Source of the DNA: UBA11612 sp963662375
GTDB lineage: Bacteria > Pseudomonadota > Alphaproteobacteria > Rhodospirillales > Rhodospirillaceae
DNA: 64,000 nucleotides
NCBI GenBank assembly: GCA_963662375.2
Contig: CAXXRP010000015.1
Coordinates: forward strand, 248,001 to 312,000
Reading direction: 5' to 3'
Shown: piece by piece, positions 51,896 through 61,799 of the stretch
How the letters are laid out: each line of letters starts with the position of its first letter
Position numbering within the stretch: position 1 is the first letter of the stretch
The notes under the pieces: generated by a model
The model's database searches: none
Told to the model about the DNA's origin: nothing
Seen by the model: only the letters and a program-made list of their open reading frames with translations
Position numbers and translations under genes: made by a program

Positions 51896-53998
51896 CTAGA
51901 GGCTTTCTAAGGCCTCCACTAGTGTCCCCGGCGTGAGGATTTGCGGGAGGATCTGCGCATCTTTGCTGCCGGGCAGGTAGAGCGCGTAGAGCGGTACGCC
52001 GTTGCGGCCCAGTGCGCGAAGGGCCGTGCCGATTTCAGCGTTGCGGTTTGTCCAGTCTGCTTTCAGATAGGCGACGTTGTAATGTAAAAACGCCTCCGCG
52101 ACTTCGGTGCTGGACAGCGCGACGAGTTCGTTAACTTTGCAAGTAATGCACCAAGCCGCCGTGAAATTCACGAACACTGGCCGGCTTTCGGCACGGAGCG
52201 CGGCAAGGCGACTTTGGCTGTACGGCTCGCTGATGCCGTCAGAGGTCGCTGCCTGATTCGCCTGCACCGGCGGTCGCTCGCTCACAACAAAAACCAATGC
52301 AATCACCGCTATCACAGTTAGGGCCGCCGCCGCGCTCCACCGGCGGCCCGTCTTCGATGATGTCGCCGCTGCGTTCCACAGCCACGCTGCAAAACCAATA
52401 AGGACGAAACCGCTCAGGGCCGCGGCCAAACCTGTGGAGTCCACTTGCTGCGCTAACACCCAAAACAACCATGCGGCGACACCATACATGGGAAATGCGA
52501 GAATCTGCTTTAGCCGATCCATCCAAGGGCCGGGGCGGGGTAGGGCTTTTGCCGCGCCAGGCGCAAAAGCTAGGACCAGATAAGGGAGCGCGAGACCAAG
52601 CGCGAGCGCCTCAAACACCAGCACAGCCATTACCGGCGGCTGAGTTAAGGCAAAACCGATAGCCGCGCCCATGAACGGCGCCGTACAGGGAGTCGCAACG
52701 ACAACCGCGAGCATGCCCGTGAAGAAAGCGCCGGTGGGGCCTTTGTGCATCGTCAAGTTTTGGCCGGCGCTGATGCCCCCGGATATTGTAAACACGCTGG
52801 ACAAATTCAGTCCGATCGCGAGCATCACGTAGGCAAGGACCACCACAAACGCTGGAGCTTGCAGTTGGAATCCCCAGCCTACCGCGTCACCACCGGCGCG
52901 GAACCCCAGCAGCACGCCCACCAGCGCGCCGAAGGCGATCATCACGCCCGCGGTGTAAGCCAGGCCGTCGCGCCGTAAGGCGCCGGCATCGGTGGTTGAA
53001 CGCTCCATAAAACTCAGGGCCTTCATGACCAGAACCGGCAGTACGCAAGGCATGGCGTTCAGAATGATGCCACCGAGGAAGGCGAACAGAATCGCGAGGC
53101 CAATGGGGAGGGCGTTTGTGACGTCGGCGGTGCCGGGGCTGGTCCAGATGATTGGCGAGCTGAAGGTGTATCCCACCGCTGCGGACTCCCCACCGCCGGC
53201 ACTGCCTCGTAACACGAGCAAGCCCGATATCTCGGCGATGTTGTCGGCGTCGTATCCGGTCGTCGTCGTAATTTTAAGCTCACCATCGGACAAGCGAACG
53301 TCTTGCGGCGCGGCGTTTTCTATCACACCATCGATATGAGGGAAAAATATCGCCTCGGTAACCTCACTACCTTTAAGGTCCGTTCTCGCGGTGAAGGTGA
53401 CCACGTCGCCATTTCGCGATACTTTGATTGGCCACGGCGCATCCTGTGGTAAGGCCGCACGGGTTGCGGCAATCGCGGCACCGGCCGCTGTATTGCGCGG
53501 CGGCGGATCGGCTTCTATCCGTACGGGCAGGGTAAAAGTACCATCCTCCATAATGCAAACTTCTTTGCATACAAGCCATGTGGAGTCCGCATTTAGGTCG
53601 ATGTCAGCAGGCCCGGTAAAATCGGGATCAATATGCAACTCTGTTAGTAGCAGCACCTTTCCGTGATAGCCGAAATTCATCAGGTCGAGGTATGGGATGC
53701 GTTCTGGAATGGGCCAGTGAATATCACCGGCAGTGATGCCCTCCGGAAGGCTCCAGCGGATCGACGTGGGTTCGCCAGCATCGCCTGGTGTACGCCAATA
53801 GGTGTGCCAATCCGCTTTGACTTCGAGGGCCAGCGCTACCCATAGGCTATCGCCCGGGGCGACGGCCGGATATTCCGCCATCAGCTCGGCACGTACCCGC
53901 GGCGTTTCAAAGACGGCGTCCGCACGGGCGGTGGTGATGGCCGCGAGCAGCAGCGCCAAAGCGCCGACCAGCGCCATAACGGGAAAGGGCCGTTTCAT
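51896..53998 (-). CDS. DsbD/ScsB-like protein-disulfide reductase
   Basis: About 700 residues from ATG 53996-53998; the frame is open far upstream but this start gives a proper signal peptide (VMALVGALALLLAAITTARA). A periplasmic DsbD-N-like domain has the redox pair in WLVCKEVC, then about eight membrane helices with the conserved AMPCVLPVLVMKALSF and ATPCTAPFMGAA cysteines, and a C-terminal thioredoxin domain with AAWCITCK. It moves electrons from cytosolic thioredoxin to periplasmic thiols, supporting cytochrome c maturation or copper resistance. It lies 73 bases after ispE in the same direction. Confidence 0.9.
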   Translation of the reverse strand: MKRPFPVMALVGALALLLAAITTARADAVFETPRVRAELMAEYPAVAPGDSLWVALALEVKADWHTYWRTPGDAGEPTSIRWSLPEGITAGDIHWPIPERIPYLDLMNFGYHGKVLLLTELHIDPDFTGPADIDLNADSTWLVCKEVCIMEDGTFTLPVRIEADPPPRNTAAGAAIAATRAALPQDAPWPIKVSRNGDVVTFTARTDLKGSEVTEAIFFPHIDGVIENAAPQDVRLSDGELKITTTTGYDADNIAEISGLLVLRGSAGGGESAAVGYTFSSPIIWTSPGTADVTNALPIGLAILFAFLGGIILNAMPCVLPVLVMKALSFMERSTTDAGALRRDGLAYTAGVMIAFGALVGVLLGFRAGGDAVGWGFQLQAPAFVVVLAYVMLAIGLNLSSVFTISGGISAGQNLTMHKGPTGAFFTGMLAVVVATPCTAPFMGAAIGFALTQPPVMAVLVFEALALGLALPYLVLAFAPGAAKALPRPGPWMDRLKQILAFPMYGVAAWLFWVLAQQVDSTGLAAALSGFVLIGFAAWLWNAAATSSKTGRRWSAAAALTVIAVIALVFVVSERPPVQANQAATSDGISEPYSQSRLAALRAESRPVFVNFTAAWCITCKVNELVALSSTEVAEAFLHYNVAYLKADWTNRNAEIGTALRALGRNGVPLYALYLPGSKDAQILPQILTPGTLVEALESL

Positions 53999-54071
53999 GC
54001 CAGTGAACATAGGCCAGCGGGCATGCGAATCAACCGGCAAGTGTGGGCGGCGCCTAGATTCGCGAGAGAAA

Positions 54072-54968
54072 TCAGGGCTCTCCCTCGGGTAAAACTCGCG
54101 CCGGCACGACCCACCACTCCGGTTCCCTGGATGCAATGAGAGCTGCCGACGTGCGGGCCGCGTGCTCTCCGGCAAACACGCCAAAGCAGGTAGGGCCACT
54201 GCCCGACAACCGAGCAAGAAGGCAGTAGGGACTGTTTTCCAACGCGGCGAGGGTCGACGCGATAGAGGGTGCGAGCTTTGTCGCCGGGACGGTCAGGGTG
54301 TTTTGATGATCCCTCAGCACAGCGGCAAGGCCGGCGGCGTCGGTTAGGTTTTTGAACACGCTTCGCGCCATAGGGTTCGAAAAACCCTGCAGTGCCGCAA
54401 ATACGTCCTTTGTCGCGAGTGGATGTCCGGAATTGACGAGCACCAGCCAAACGGTAGGCAGCTGCGGCGCCGGGTCTAGGGTCTCTCCGATGCCGGACAT
54501 GAATGCCGGCCTGCGGTAAAAGCAAACGGGTACATCTGCGCCAAGTTCGGCTGCGAGGCGCGTGCCGGGTATCTGAAATGGGTCGGTAGCCCAAAGCTCA
54601 CCGCAGGCACGTAGCGTCGCCGCGGCGTCCGATGAGCCGCCACCTATTCCCGACGCAGCCGGCAAATTCTTATCAAGAAGAATGTGCGCGCCGTCTTTGC
54701 GCCCGGTGAAATTTTGTAGCAGGCGCGCGGCGCGCAAAACAATATTGTTCGGCTCATCGGCAAGGGTGCTGCCGAACGGTCCGGTAATTTCCATAACCAA
54801 TTCATCGGCCGCTGTTGCGGTGATTTGATCGCCGATGTCCGTGAAAACGACGAGTGATTCAAGAAGGTGATATCCGTCGGCACGCTGCCCGTAAACATGA
54901 AGCGTTAAATTTATTTTTGCGGGTGCGCCCACGGTGATTGGGCCGCTAGGGGCCGCGGCCGCATTCAT
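54072..54968 (-). CDS. ispE: 4-diphosphocytidyl-2-C-methyl-D-erythritol kinase
   Basis: A 298-residue GHMP kinase of the non-mevalonate isoprenoid pathway; it phosphorylates CDP-methylerythritol. PAKINLTLHVYGQRADGYH holds the catalytic Lys, LPAASGIGGGSSDAAATLR is the ATP-binding motif and LARLSGSGPTCFGVF the third GHMP motif. Length is normal. It starts 45 bases after the TPR gene, a common alphaproteobacterial order (ETF-QO, TPR protein, ispE). Confidence 0.95.
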   Translation of the reverse strand: MNAAAAPSGPITVGAPAKINLTLHVYGQRADGYHLLESLVVFTDIGDQITATAADELVMEITGPFGSTLADEPNNIVLRAARLLQNFTGRKDGAHILLDKNLPAASGIGGGSSDAAATLRACGELWATDPFQIPGTRLAAELGADVPVCFYRRPAFMSGIGETLDPAPQLPTVWLVLVNSGHPLATKDVFAALQGFSNPMARSVFKNLTDAAGLAAVLRDHQNTLTVPATKLAPSIASTLAALENSPYCLLARLSGSGPTCFGVFAGEHAARTSAALIASREPEWWVVPARVLPEGEP

Positions 54969-55013
54969 GGCAGCCCGATCCTGCGGAGCGTCCGAAGAGA
55001 CAGAGTGTACACG

Positions 55014-56729
55014 CTAATTTTTCGCGAGGCCCCGCTCGAGTTTTACGAGAATGGCTGCGCGCTGCGCGTCTTCGGGGTCGAGAGCTAAAGCCCGCTCCCA
55101 TTGGAACCGCGCCTCGTTTAGCCGCCCTACCTTCCAATAGACGTCGCCCAGATGCTCATTGATGGTTGCATCCGCCGGCGCGGATTCTACGGCCTTTTCT
55201 AAGTGCACAACGGCGCCTTCAAACTCACCCATGATAAACATTACCCAACCAAGGCTATCGATGATGTACCCGTCAGTGGGGCTTTTCTCGAACGCCATCT
55301 CAATCAGGCGCCGGGCCTCGCTTAGGTTTTCGCCGCGATCTAGGTAAGAATAACCCAGGTAGTTCAGTACGCCCGGATCGTCGGGATTCAACTCGAGCGC
55401 CTTGCGAAAATCACGTTCGGCCCGGTCCCACCGTTTGGCCCGCTCCAAGGCGATTCCGCGCATGTAATATGCGCTCCAATTGGCCGTCCTGTCTTCTGGG
55501 TAAATCTCGAGAGCTGCGTCGTAGGCGTCGACTGCGTCCTCATAATGTTTCAACTGGCGGAACAGATCGCCCATGGCAACGTGGACTTCCGGCCAATTCG
55601 GGTGGCTGCGCGCCGCGGATTTTAGCGTCGCCAAAGCATCTTCGGTTTGCTCCATTCGGGTAAAATTCTCGGCAATTTGCATTTGCGATTCGAGGTAGCC
55701 CGGCGCCGATTTCTTGACGGCGGTCAAAATTTCATTTGATTCGATATAATGGCTGCGGGCTGACAACGTAATTCCGATAAATCGCCGGGCGATGATCATG
55801 CCGGGATCTAGGTGCAGAGCAGATTGCGCATAGGCGATCGCCAATTGAGCGCGACTATCGCTAGGTCGCGTCCGTAAGAGCATTTCAGCACCGGCAAACA
55901 GAGCCTCGCCCATCCCTTCATTCGGCGTTATTTTTTTTGAGAAAGATCGCGGATCGGCAAACGACGCCACTGTCGGCGATGGGCCGTTGGCTTTCTGGTA
56001 TCGAGCAATAAGTTCCGTTGCTTTGTCGATATGACCGAGGCGGTGATATCCGCCGGCCACCAGACGTACCATTGAAATGCGCCGCCTTTCGCCGTTCTGC
56101 GCGAGCGCGTCGTAGTGCTCCAATGCAGTCTGGTTTTCGCCGTAAAATTCGTTCAGCAAACCAGACATGGCGTGCACCAAGTCCTCCATGTCGCGGTACG
56201 ATTCCATGGCACCGAGTTCATTTAAGGTCTCTTCCGCGGTGTGAGACGGTGCCCCTCCCCAAGCGCGTAGCATGGGCAGGGCAAACATATTTACGCTCTG
56301 GACGGGAATCTTGTCGATATATTGCCAAGCCTGATCGTATTCCTTGGCCCTGTAATGATGTACCGCGAGGATGACCGGCGCCAGGCCTCGTCCGGGCAGG
56401 AGTTCGTATGCCTTTCTCGCCGTTGGTATGGCGGCGTCAAAATCACCAATCTGAACTGCGAGGAAATAACTCTCCTGCAAAAGATTGGTATTGTTCGGAT
56501 CGATAGCGAGCGCCTCAGCGAGGTACGATACAGCTCGCTGTGTGTCCGTGATCACCTCCGCATGTCGGGCAGACAGGAGCGCCGCGGCAAGGCCCCAGGT
56601 CTCGTGGTCACCCGAGCCGGGCCGGCCGCTGGCAATATTGCCTGTCATGGTGATCCAGAGCGCAGTTGCCGCGACAGCGGCCACTGTCGGCAGCACAAAG
56701 TGGCTGAGTTGGGAGAGTTTGTGGGTCAT
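55014..56729 (-). CDS. TPR-repeat protein, membrane-anchored
   Basis: About 571 residues from ATG 56727-56729. One N-terminal membrane segment (FVLPTVAAVAATALWI) is followed by roughly ten tetratricopeptide repeats, clearest near the end (EVHVAMGDLFRQLKHYEDAV, GVLNYLGYSYLDRGENLSEA, INEHLGDVYWKVGRLNEARF). Such proteins scaffold complexes in the periplasm. The ETF-QO gene is 82 bases upstream and ispE 45 bases downstream, all leftward, so they may form one operon. Confidence 0.85.
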   Translation of the reverse strand: MTHKLSQLSHFVLPTVAAVAATALWITMTGNIASGRPGSGDHETWGLAAALLSARHAEVITDTQRAVSYLAEALAIDPNNTNLLQESYFLAVQIGDFDAAIPTARKAYELLPGRGLAPVILAVHHYRAKEYDQAWQYIDKIPVQSVNMFALPMLRAWGGAPSHTAEETLNELGAMESYRDMEDLVHAMSGLLNEFYGENQTALEHYDALAQNGERRRISMVRLVAGGYHRLGHIDKATELIARYQKANGPSPTVASFADPRSFSKKITPNEGMGEALFAGAEMLLRTRPSDSRAQLAIAYAQSALHLDPGMIIARRFIGITLSARSHYIESNEILTAVKKSAPGYLESQMQIAENFTRMEQTEDALATLKSAARSHPNWPEVHVAMGDLFRQLKHYEDAVDAYDAALEIYPEDRTANWSAYYMRGIALERAKRWDRAERDFRKALELNPDDPGVLNYLGYSYLDRGENLSEARRLIEMAFEKSPTDGYIIDSLGWVMFIMGEFEGAVVHLEKAVESAPADATINEHLGDVYWKVGRLNEARFQWERALALDPEDAQRAAILVKLERGLAKN

Positions 56730-56811
56730 AAAACGGTATTCGTCCGCAGGTTTACGACGCTGGGTTTCACCCCTAATGTTAAGGTTCTCGCAGCCGAGAG
56801 AAAACCCCTCT

Positions 56812-58470
56812 TCACATATTGGGGTAATTAGGGCCGCCGCCGCCCTGGGGCACGGTCCAGGTGATATTTCGGCTGGGGTCCTTAATATCGCAGGTTTTAC
56901 AGTGGACGCAGTTCTGAGCGTTGATCTGAAAGCGTTTTTCGCCCGCTCCCTCAAGTTCCACCACCTCGTACACGCCCGCCGGGCAATAGCGCTGCGCCGG
57001 TTCGGCCCATTTGGGCAGGTTAATGGAAATGGGAACCGCTGGGTCTGTGAGCTTCAGGTGGGCCGGCTGATTCTCTTCGTGATTGGTCGCGGAGATAAAC
57101 ACGGACGATAGCTTGTCGAACGAAATTTTGCCGTCTGGTTTGGGGTAGGTGATCGGCTCGGCCTGATCGGCGGGAACCAAAGTTTCTGCGTCGGGCTTGC
57201 CATGCTTTAGAGTAAAGGGCAGGCCGATGCCCAACTGATTCATCCACATGTCTATGCCGCCGAGCAGAAGTCCGCCGAGCAAGCCAAGCTTGCTCCACAG
57301 CGGTTTGACGTTCCGCACTCGCTTTAAGTCCTTGTGGACCCAGCTGCTGAGATATGCCTCGGGGTAAGACGCGAGTTCATCCAACGAGCGATCATCGTCG
57401 AGGGCGGCGTAGGCGGATTCAGCAGCCAGCATACCGGTCTTCATCGCATTTTGGCTGCCCTTGATGCGCGGCAGGTTCACGAAGCCCGCCGAGCATCCGA
57501 TGAGCGCACCGCCTGGAAATATCAACTTGGGCACGGATTGTAAGCCACCTTCGGTGATGGCCCGCGCGCCGTATGAAATACGGCGTCCGCCTTCCAGGTA
57601 TGGCTGAATCGCCGGATGATGCTTAAAGCGTTGAAACTCATCGAAGGGAGACAGATGCGGATTCGTGTAATTCAGGTGGACGACAAATCCAATAGCTACT
57701 TGGTTGCCTTCCAGGTGGTACATGAACGAGCCGCCGCCGGTGGATGTCGTCAACGGCCAGCCCATGGTGTGGGCCACAAGGCCGGCCTTGTGCTTCGCTG
57801 GTTCGATCTCCCACAGTTCCTTTAGGCCGAGGCCGAATTTGGGAGCATCGCTGTTCTTATCCAACTCGAATTTGCGGATAAGGTCTTTGGCGAGCGAGCC
57901 GCGGGCGCCTTCGGCGATAAAGGTATACTTTGCATGAAGCTCGATGCCGGGCTCGTAGGTGGCGGTTTTCTCACCGTCCTTGCCAATGCCCATATCGCCT
58001 GTGGCGACACCACGCACGGCGCCGTCTTCATTGTACAACACCTCAGCGGCGGAGAAGCCTGGATAAATCTCGACACCTATGTCCTCGGCTTGTGTTGCCA
58101 ACCAGCGGCACACGTTGCCAAGGCTGACAATATAGTTGCCGTGATTGTTCATTAGTGGCGGCATTATGAAGTTGGGGAAGCGGAAAGACCGCTTCTCTGT
58201 CAAGTAAATGAATTTGTCTTCCGTGACTGGCGTGTTGAGAGGGGCGCCTTTGTCCTTCCAATCTGGGATCAATTCGTTCATGGCGATGGGATCGATGACG
58301 GCGCCGGATAGAATATGGGCGCCGACCTCCAGGCCCTTTTCGAGCACACAGACATTAACTTCTTTATTCGCGGCGGCAGCTAGTTGCTTCAGACGGATGG
58401 CGGCGGCAAGCCCGGCAGGGCCAGCCCCGACGATGACCACGTCAAATTCCATTGCTTCGCGTTCACTCAT
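56812..58470 (-). CDS. Electron transfer flavoprotein-ubiquinone oxidoreductase
   Basis: A 552-residue membrane-associated flavoprotein that takes electrons from ETF and reduces ubiquinone. The FAD motif VIVGAGPAGLAAAIRL is at residue 10, the LEKG-x-E-x-GAHILSGAVIDP segment follows, and the C-terminal 4Fe-4S ligands are in RYCPAGVYEV and NCVHCKTCDIKDP. It links acyl-CoA dehydrogenases, including those at 21.9 kb, to respiration. ETF subunit genes are not in the window. The 149 bases to dnaE2 show no gene. Confidence 0.95.
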   Translation of the reverse strand: MSEREAMEFDVVIVGAGPAGLAAAIRLKQLAAAANKEVNVCVLEKGLEVGAHILSGAVIDPIAMNELIPDWKDKGAPLNTPVTEDKFIYLTEKRSFRFPNFIMPPLMNNHGNYIVSLGNVCRWLATQAEDIGVEIYPGFSAAEVLYNEDGAVRGVATGDMGIGKDGEKTATYEPGIELHAKYTFIAEGARGSLAKDLIRKFELDKNSDAPKFGLGLKELWEIEPAKHKAGLVAHTMGWPLTTSTGGGSFMYHLEGNQVAIGFVVHLNYTNPHLSPFDEFQRFKHHPAIQPYLEGGRRISYGARAITEGGLQSVPKLIFPGGALIGCSAGFVNLPRIKGSQNAMKTGMLAAESAYAALDDDRSLDELASYPEAYLSSWVHKDLKRVRNVKPLWSKLGLLGGLLLGGIDMWMNQLGIGLPFTLKHGKPDAETLVPADQAEPITYPKPDGKISFDKLSSVFISATNHEENQPAHLKLTDPAVPISINLPKWAEPAQRYCPAGVYEVVELEGAGEKRFQINAQNCVHCKTCDIKDPSRNITWTVPQGGGGPNYPNM

Positions 58471-58619
58471 AACTCACCCTTCTCGTGCCGCGTGGCCCTC
58501 GGTAACTCCATATATAAGTATTTGCAAGCAGAGCTAAATAGCGTACGGCGTCTGAGGTTCAGGTATATACCCTGCGCGCAACCCCCATCCAAGTGGGGCG
58601 ATCTTAGAATGCGGTTATC

Positions 58620-61600
58620 TTAACGGAAATTGCGCCCCGAGGGCATGGCTTTATAATGGGCTGATACGGGTTTTACCGCTGCGGCAGTGCGTGCCGCTGA
58701 CTGCACGGTTTGCCCATCTAAATCCGTCAAGCGCTCCAAGTGATGGCTTAAGTCCAGCAAATTATCCGCGACCACATGGATGACAAGGCCTTCCCGCTGC
58801 ACTTTGCCCTGAACGCCCAGGAGGCGACTGCCCAGGACAATGCGGCGATAGCGTTCGAACGTTCGCGGCCAGATAACGATGTTGGCCACACCGGTCTCAT
58901 CCTCCAGCGTGGCAAAGATCACCCCCGAAGCCGTACCAGGCCGCTGGCGCACCAGCACAAGCCCGGCGACCTTGACACGTGCGCCATCGGATGTTTCCGC
59001 TAATTGCCCACTGGTAATTATTTTCTCCGCGGCAAGACGAGAGCGCAGTAAAGCCAAAGGATGACTTTTTACCGATAGACCGATGTGGGTGTAGTCCTCG
59101 ACAATGTGCTCGCCTAGCTTCATGGCAGGCAAATTCACTACGGGTTCGCGGACTGTATTGTTTACCGCATTCTTAAACAAAGGCAGTGGTGATATGTCGA
59201 GGCCGCGCACTTGCCATAAGGCGCTTCGCCGCGACAAGCCGAGAGACGTAAAGGCATCTCCTTTAGCCAGAACCTCGAGGGCCGCTAGCCGCACGCCGCT
59301 CCGCTGCCATAGATCAGAAACACTCGCATACCCCTCGCACCGATTAGACATTAAAGCATCGGCATCGGCCCGGGCGCAGCCTTTGATCTGCCGGAAGCCT
59401 AAGCGTAGGGCAAGGTCGGCGGCGTTTGGCTCCAAGGTGCAATCCCAATAGCTGTGGTTCACGTCCACTGGGCGTACCTCGACGCCGTGTTCACAGGCGT
59501 CGCGCACCAATTGGGCGGATGCATAGAATCCCATGGGCTGACTGTTGAGAATGGCGCAGGCAAAAACGTCCGGATGAAAGCATTTCATCCAAGCGGACAC
59601 ATAAACCAGAAGAGCGAAACTAGCGGCATGGCTTTCCGGGAATCCGTAATCCCCGAATCCCTTGATCTGTTCAAAACAGCGTTCCGCGAAGTTTTTTTCA
59701 TAATTGTGCGCGATCATGCCATCGATAAATTTGCGTTCGAAGGCATGGATGGTTCCGTTGCGGCGAAAGGTGGCCATGGCGCGGCGCAGCCGATCGGCTT
59801 CGGTCCACGTGAAACCCGCCGCGACAATGGCGATGCGCATAGCCTGTTCCTGAAACAACGGAACACCACAGGTTTTTCTGAGCACATCCTCCAATTCCTT
59901 TGAGGGGAAAATGACAGGCTCCGCGCCGCTGCGGCGGCGAAGATAAGGATGGACCATATTGCCCTGGATGGGACCAGGCCGGACGATGGCGACCTGAATG
60001 ACCAAATCGTAGAACGTTCGCGGTTTTAGTCGTAGCAGCATGGTCATCTGTGCACGACTTTCCACCTGGAACACGCCGATGGAATCTGCCCGGCTCAACA
60101 TCTCATAGACCGCCGGGTCTTCCGGCGGGACCGTGGCCATATCCACACCTACGTTCTTGTGAATGCGGAGGAGGTCGAATCCTTTACGCAAGCATGTCAA
60201 CATGCCCAGGGCCAGCACGTCGATTTTCAAAACTCCAAGGGTGTCGAGATCATATTTGTCCCATTCGATGACCGTACGATCTTTCATGGCCGCGTTCTCA
60301 ATGGGCACCATCTCGTGCAATGGGCCGTGAGTGATGACAAAACCGCCCACGTGCTGAGAACGATGGCGGGGAAATCCTTTAAGCTCCCGCGATAGATCAA
60401 CGGCCATGCGCAGGCGAGCGTCGGACGGATCAAGGCCCGCCGCGCGCAGTGAGCGCTCGTCCACGCCGTCGCCGCCCCATCCCCATACCGTGCGTGCGAT
60501 AACGCCCACGGTGTCTTGGGACAACCCAAGAGCCTTGCCGACATCGCGGATGGCGCTGCGTGAGCGGTAGGTGATGACGGTAGCCGCCAAGCCGGCGCGT
60601 TCGCGGCCGTACTTATTATATATGTATTGGATGACCTCTTCGCGCCGTTCGTGTTCGAAGTCTACGTCGATATCCGGCGGCTCGTTACGTTCCGTAGAGA
60701 TAAATCGTTCGAACAAAAGATTGTGATGGCATGGATCCACGGCGGTGATGCGTAAACAGTAACACACCGCCGAATTGGCGGCGGACCCACGGCCTTGATA
60801 TAAAATACCTTGTTCTTCTGCGAAGCGAACAATGTCGTAGACTGTTAGGAAATATGGTGCGTATTTAAGCTCCGCGATAAGTGCTAGTTCTTTTTCCAGA
60901 AGATGGCGTACATCGCTCGGCACGTCGCCGCTATAACGCGCTGTGGCACCTAGCCATGTGAGTCGGTTCAATTCTTCCTGGGCCGTACGTCCCTGGGGCA
61001 CCGGTTCCACCGGATACTCATAGCGCAGTTCATCCAGCGAGAAATCGCATCGCTCGGTGAGGCTTAAGGTGTTGAGGACGGCATCGGGCCGGTCGCAAAA
61101 CAACCGCGCCATCTCACCTGGGTCTTTCAAGTGACGCTCAGCGTTCGCTAGCAAGCGCCGGCCGGCGGTATCAATAGCGCAGTCCTCGCGTATGCAGGTG
61201 AGGACATCCTGAAGTACGCGCCGCTCGTGTATGTGGTAAAGCACGTCGTTGGTGGCAAGGAGCGGGATATGTAAGTTATCGGCTAAAGCGCCCGCGCATC
61301 TAATTCGTTCCCGATCATCGCCGTGATATAGGTGATAGGCCGCTAGCCACGTTGATTTTCCAAAGCGGCGCTTTAAACATTGAAGGTGGGCGGCGAAGGT
61401 TTCATCAAGTCGTGGCGGAGTCAGAGCTACGACCTCACAGCCGTCGCCGTATTTGATCAAATCCTCGAAAGAAAGCGTGCATTGTCCCTTTTCGGCGCGG
61501 CGTTTTCCTATCGTCAACAAGGTGGCAAGACGGCCATAAGCTCTGCGGCCTTGCGGAAAGCACAGAACATCCGGCGCATCGGTGAAACGCAGCCGGGTGC

Positions 61601-61799
61601 CGATCAGAAGCTTGATGTTCGTGGCCTTTGCCGCGCTGTGGGCGCGTACGACGCCTGCCAAGGTATTTGTATCGACGATTCCGATCGCGCGCATACCCAA
61701 ATCTGCAGCGGTTTTTGATAATTCCTCAGGGTGCGAGGCGCCGTGCAAAAAACTGAAATTTGAAGTGACCTGCACTTCGGCATAAGTGGCGTGTGTCAT
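58620..61799 (-). CDS. dnaE2: Error-prone DNA polymerase III alpha subunit
   Basis: About 1059 residues from ATG 61797-61799, which overlaps the imuB stop by four bases; the frame is open 23 codons further but those are imuB antisense-free overlap. PHP domain start (FSFLHGASHPEEL, GIVDTNTLAGVVR), polymerase core (RGSAANSAVCYCL, ERNEPPDIDVDFEH, FPESHAASFALLVYVSAW) and an OB-fold tail are in order. It performs translesion synthesis with ImuA and ImuB under the SOS response. Confidence 0.96.
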   Translation of the reverse strand: MTHATYAEVQVTSNFSFLHGASHPEELSKTAADLGMRAIGIVDTNTLAGVVRAHSAAKATNIKLLIGTRLRFTDAPDVLCFPQGRRAYGRLATLLTIGKRRAEKGQCTLSFEDLIKYGDGCEVVALTPPRLDETFAAHLQCLKRRFGKSTWLAAYHLYHGDDRERIRCAGALADNLHIPLLATNDVLYHIHERRVLQDVLTCIREDCAIDTAGRRLLANAERHLKDPGEMARLFCDRPDAVLNTLSLTERCDFSLDELRYEYPVEPVPQGRTAQEELNRLTWLGATARYSGDVPSDVRHLLEKELALIAELKYAPYFLTVYDIVRFAEEQGILYQGRGSAANSAVCYCLRITAVDPCHHNLLFERFISTERNEPPDIDVDFEHERREEVIQYIYNKYGRERAGLAATVITYRSRSAIRDVGKALGLSQDTVGVIARTVWGWGGDGVDERSLRAAGLDPSDARLRMAVDLSRELKGFPRHRSQHVGGFVITHGPLHEMVPIENAAMKDRTVIEWDKYDLDTLGVLKIDVLALGMLTCLRKGFDLLRIHKNVGVDMATVPPEDPAVYEMLSRADSIGVFQVESRAQMTMLLRLKPRTFYDLVIQVAIVRPGPIQGNMVHPYLRRRSGAEPVIFPSKELEDVLRKTCGVPLFQEQAMRIAIVAAGFTWTEADRLRRAMATFRRNGTIHAFERKFIDGMIAHNYEKNFAERCFEQIKGFGDYGFPESHAASFALLVYVSAWMKCFHPDVFACAILNSQPMGFYASAQLVRDACEHGVEVRPVDVNHSYWDCTLEPNAADLALRLGFRQIKGCARADADALMSNRCEGYASVSDLWQRSGVRLAALEVLAKGDAFTSLGLSRRSALWQVRGLDISPLPLFKNAVNNTVREPVVNLPAMKLGEHIVEDYTHIGLSVKSHPLALLRSRLAAEKIITSGQLAETSDGARVKVAGLVLVRQRPGTASGVIFATLEDETGVANIVIWPRTFERYRRIVLGSRLLGVQGKVQREGLVIHVVADNLLDLSHHLERLTDLDGQTVQSAARTAAAVKPVSAHYKAMPSGRNFR